This document shows, in pieces, positions 6,095-7,053 of a stretch of 7,053 bases of DNA. Position 1 is the stretch's first letter. The number at the start of each line of letters is the position of its first letter. The stretch comes from Actinobacteria bacterium ATB1. Lineage in GTDB: Bacteria > Actinomycetota > Acidimicrobiia > UBA2766. Below the pieces are notes generated by a model. That model was not told where the DNA came from and searched no databases. It saw only the letters and a list, made by a program, of their open reading frames with translations. The translations under genes were made by a program, and so were the position numbers. The DNA lies in assembly GCA_021404985.1 (NCBI GenBank), contig QWHP01000345.1:1-7053 (forward strand). Direction: 5' to 3'.

Positions 6095-6871
6095 CTATGC
6101 GGGGCGGACCTCCGAGACGACTTCGCGCAGCTTCGCCCGGATTCGGGAGACCCCCTCGACCGATCGTGGCCCGTACCAGTGCAGATCCTCACCCGAGCAG
6201 AGGGCCGCCTTGATCCCGGCCGCTTCAAACTCGGCGAGATGTCTCTCGGCGAAGTGGTACGGCTCGTCACCGAGGAGCGCCACGTCCAATCCGGCCTCGA
6301 AGACCTCGTCGATGGACACGTCGGGGAAGCGGGACTCGGCAGAGGCCGTGACGTTCACTCCACCGGCCACCCTCACCACGTCGTGTGCGTAGGTGTCGGC
6401 GTTCACGCTCATGTAGCTCCCTGTGGCGTGCCGCCAGATCGGCACGAACACCCGCGCCACCGGGATGGCCTCCTGCCGGAGCCGCTCCAGACCTGCGTCG
6501 AGCTCCCTCGCGAGCCACTCGGCCTCCTCCGCGCGTCCGGACAGTTCCCCGAGATCGCGCAGCTCCTCGATCCCTTCCTGCACGGTTCGCGGATGCGTGA
6601 CATGGATCTTCAGCCCCGACACCTCGAGCTCCGACACGTCCTCGATGCGGTTCTCCTCCCTGTTGACCACGACGAGGTCGGGCTCCAGGGCGACGATCCG
6701 TGCGACATCGGGATCCTTCGTACCCCCCACACGCGCGATGGCCCCCTCTTCGACACCCGGGAGAACCGTGCAGAACCGGGTGACGCCCACGAGATGGGCT
6801 CCGAGCTGGGCGAGCGTCTCCGAGTGGCTCGGTACCAGGCAGACGATCCTCGGGAGGGACGGCCGGGTCAC
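6095..6871 (-). CDS. BtuF/TroA-like helical-backbone binding protein without signal peptide
   Basis: A 258-residue protein with the fold signature of cobalamin- or iron-siderophore-type substrate-binding proteins. RIVCLVPSHSETLAQLGA (8-25) matches the first strand-helix of BtuF-like proteins. VGVTRFC (28-34), VGGTKDPDVARIVALEPDLV (48-67) and a second lobe with VRVAGGVNV (166-174), DVSIDEVFEAGLDVALL (184-200) follow the family order. The middle (about 98-135) is a helical stretch expected to form the backbone helix. The N terminus, MTRPSLPRIVCLVP, has no signal peptide or lipobox, so a cytosolic location is likely, unlike classical transporter receptors. No ABC permease or ATPase is in view. 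The GTG start at 6871 overlaps the stop of the SHOCT gene by 4 bp, which fixes the start and indicates coupling. The ligand (corrinoid, heme, metal chelate or other) cannot be read from the sequence. Confidence 0.82.
   Translation of the reverse strand: MTRPSLPRIVCLVPSHSETLAQLGAHLVGVTRFCTVLPGVEEGAIARVGGTKDPDVARIVALEPDLVVVNREENRIEDVSELEVSGLKIHVTHPRTVQEGIEELRDLGELSGRAEEAEWLARELDAGLERLRQEAIPVARVFVPIWRHATGSYMSVNADTYAHDVVRVAGGVNVTASAESRFPDVSIDEVFEAGLDVALLGDEPYHFAERHLAEFEAAGIKAALCSGEDLHWYGPRSVEGVSRIRAKLREVVSEVRPA
6868..6871 (-). promoter_or_regulatory. GTGA stop/start overlap coupling two genes
   Basis: On the minus strand GTG (6871-6869) begins the BtuF-like protein and TGA (6870-6868) ends the SHOCT protein. 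A GGGG run five bases before the GTG, inside the SHOCT gene, may help reinitiation. Confidence 0.75.
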
Positions 6872-7053
6872 ATGCGCCCCAGAAGCTCCTGCTTCTTCGC
6901 CTGGAACTCGTCCTCGGAGAGGATTCCCTGGTCCCGCAGCGTCGCAAGGTCGGCGATCTGCTCGGGGATCGACTTCGCAGCGACGGGTGCCGCCTCCGTT
7001 CGGGCAGGGACCGGGACCGGCTGGGTCTCGGGCGGCAACATCGTGCGCTCCCT
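6868..7053 (-). CDS. SHOCT-domain protein, possibly partial at the window edge
   Basis: Too short for ordinary ORF cut-offs but clear on the minus strand. From ATG 7041 it would be 57 residues: a Pro/Ala/Val-rich lead (MLPPETQPVPVPAR) followed by a SHOCT helical hairpin, IPEQIADLATLRDQGILSED then EFQAKKQELLGRM, ending at TGA 6868-6870. SHOCT domains are short C-terminal modules that appear to mediate oligomerisation or protein binding. AGGGAG at 7048-7053 lies six bases before ATG 7041 and supports that as the start, giving a complete mini-protein. However, the frame is also open to the window edge, and SHOCT usually ends a longer protein, so this may be only the C-terminal part. Its stop overlaps the GTG of the binding-protein gene (GTGA, 6871-6868), making it the first visible gene of a three-gene operon. 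Confidence 0.72.
   Translation of the reverse strand, partial: RERTMLPPETQPVPVPARTEAAPVAAKSIPEQIADLATLRDQGILSEDEFQAKKQELLGRM

Noticed and set aside
6086..6097. A second leaderless promoter (TAGCCT six bases before GTG 6085)
   Set aside because: The TAG is the stop codon of the preceding gene, and no -35 match lies at the right distance. A coupled operon is the simpler reading.
6267..6947. 226-codon minus-strand open frame overlapping the SHOCT and binding-protein genes
   Set aside because: Arg/Gly-rich out-of-frame translation. The true frames carry SHOCT and BtuF-like signatures joined by a GTGA overlap.

Overview
This is a GC-rich chromosomal window, most likely from an actinobacterium. 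I infer this from the strongly GC-biased third codon positions, the GTG starts, an apparently leaderless promoter, and the gene content: an EtfD-like ETF:menaquinone oxidoreductase, a WS/DGAT-family acyltransferase and a DUF5684-type membrane protein. An uncultured Acidimicrobiia-like lineage would fit, but the sequence alone does not settle the class. No tRNA, rRNA, CRISPR array, transposase or phage gene was recognised.

Layout. Bases 1-303 have no confidently assigned gene. They begin with two perfect copies of a 72-bp tandem unit carrying an internal inverted repeat, followed by a GC-only hairpin and a weak ribosome binding site. At 304-2655 (+) lies a large membrane iron-sulfur protein (EtfD/EMO type). 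A GC-rich hairpin follows, then a small DUF5684-like membrane protein at 2790-3212 (+) with a strong ribosome binding site. Next is a WS/DGAT acyltransferase gene (3238-4591, +) that is broken: a frameshift plus an internal deletion have removed the region that should carry the catalytic HHxxxDG motif. Close behind it is a short membrane-anchored ankyrin-repeat protein (about 4619-5026, +).

From 5051 to the right edge all genes are on the minus strand and form one tight operon. In transcription order these are a SHOCT-domain protein that may continue beyond the window, a BtuF/TroA-like binding protein with no visible signal peptide (start overlaps the previous stop by 4 bp), and a single-pass membrane protein with a Gly/Ser/Thr linker and a four-cysteine outer domain (9 bp further on). 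The two gene sets converge at 5027-5050.

Function. The forward-strand genes hint at fatty-acid and lipid use: EtfD passes electrons from acyl-CoA dehydrogenases via ETF to menaquinone, and WS/DGAT enzymes make storage lipids. The acyltransferase appears inactivated here, or is misassembled. The minus-strand operon is the least explained part: a binding protein apparently kept in the cytosol, encoded with a membrane protein of unknown role and no transporter in view. I see no clear new defence or mobile system.
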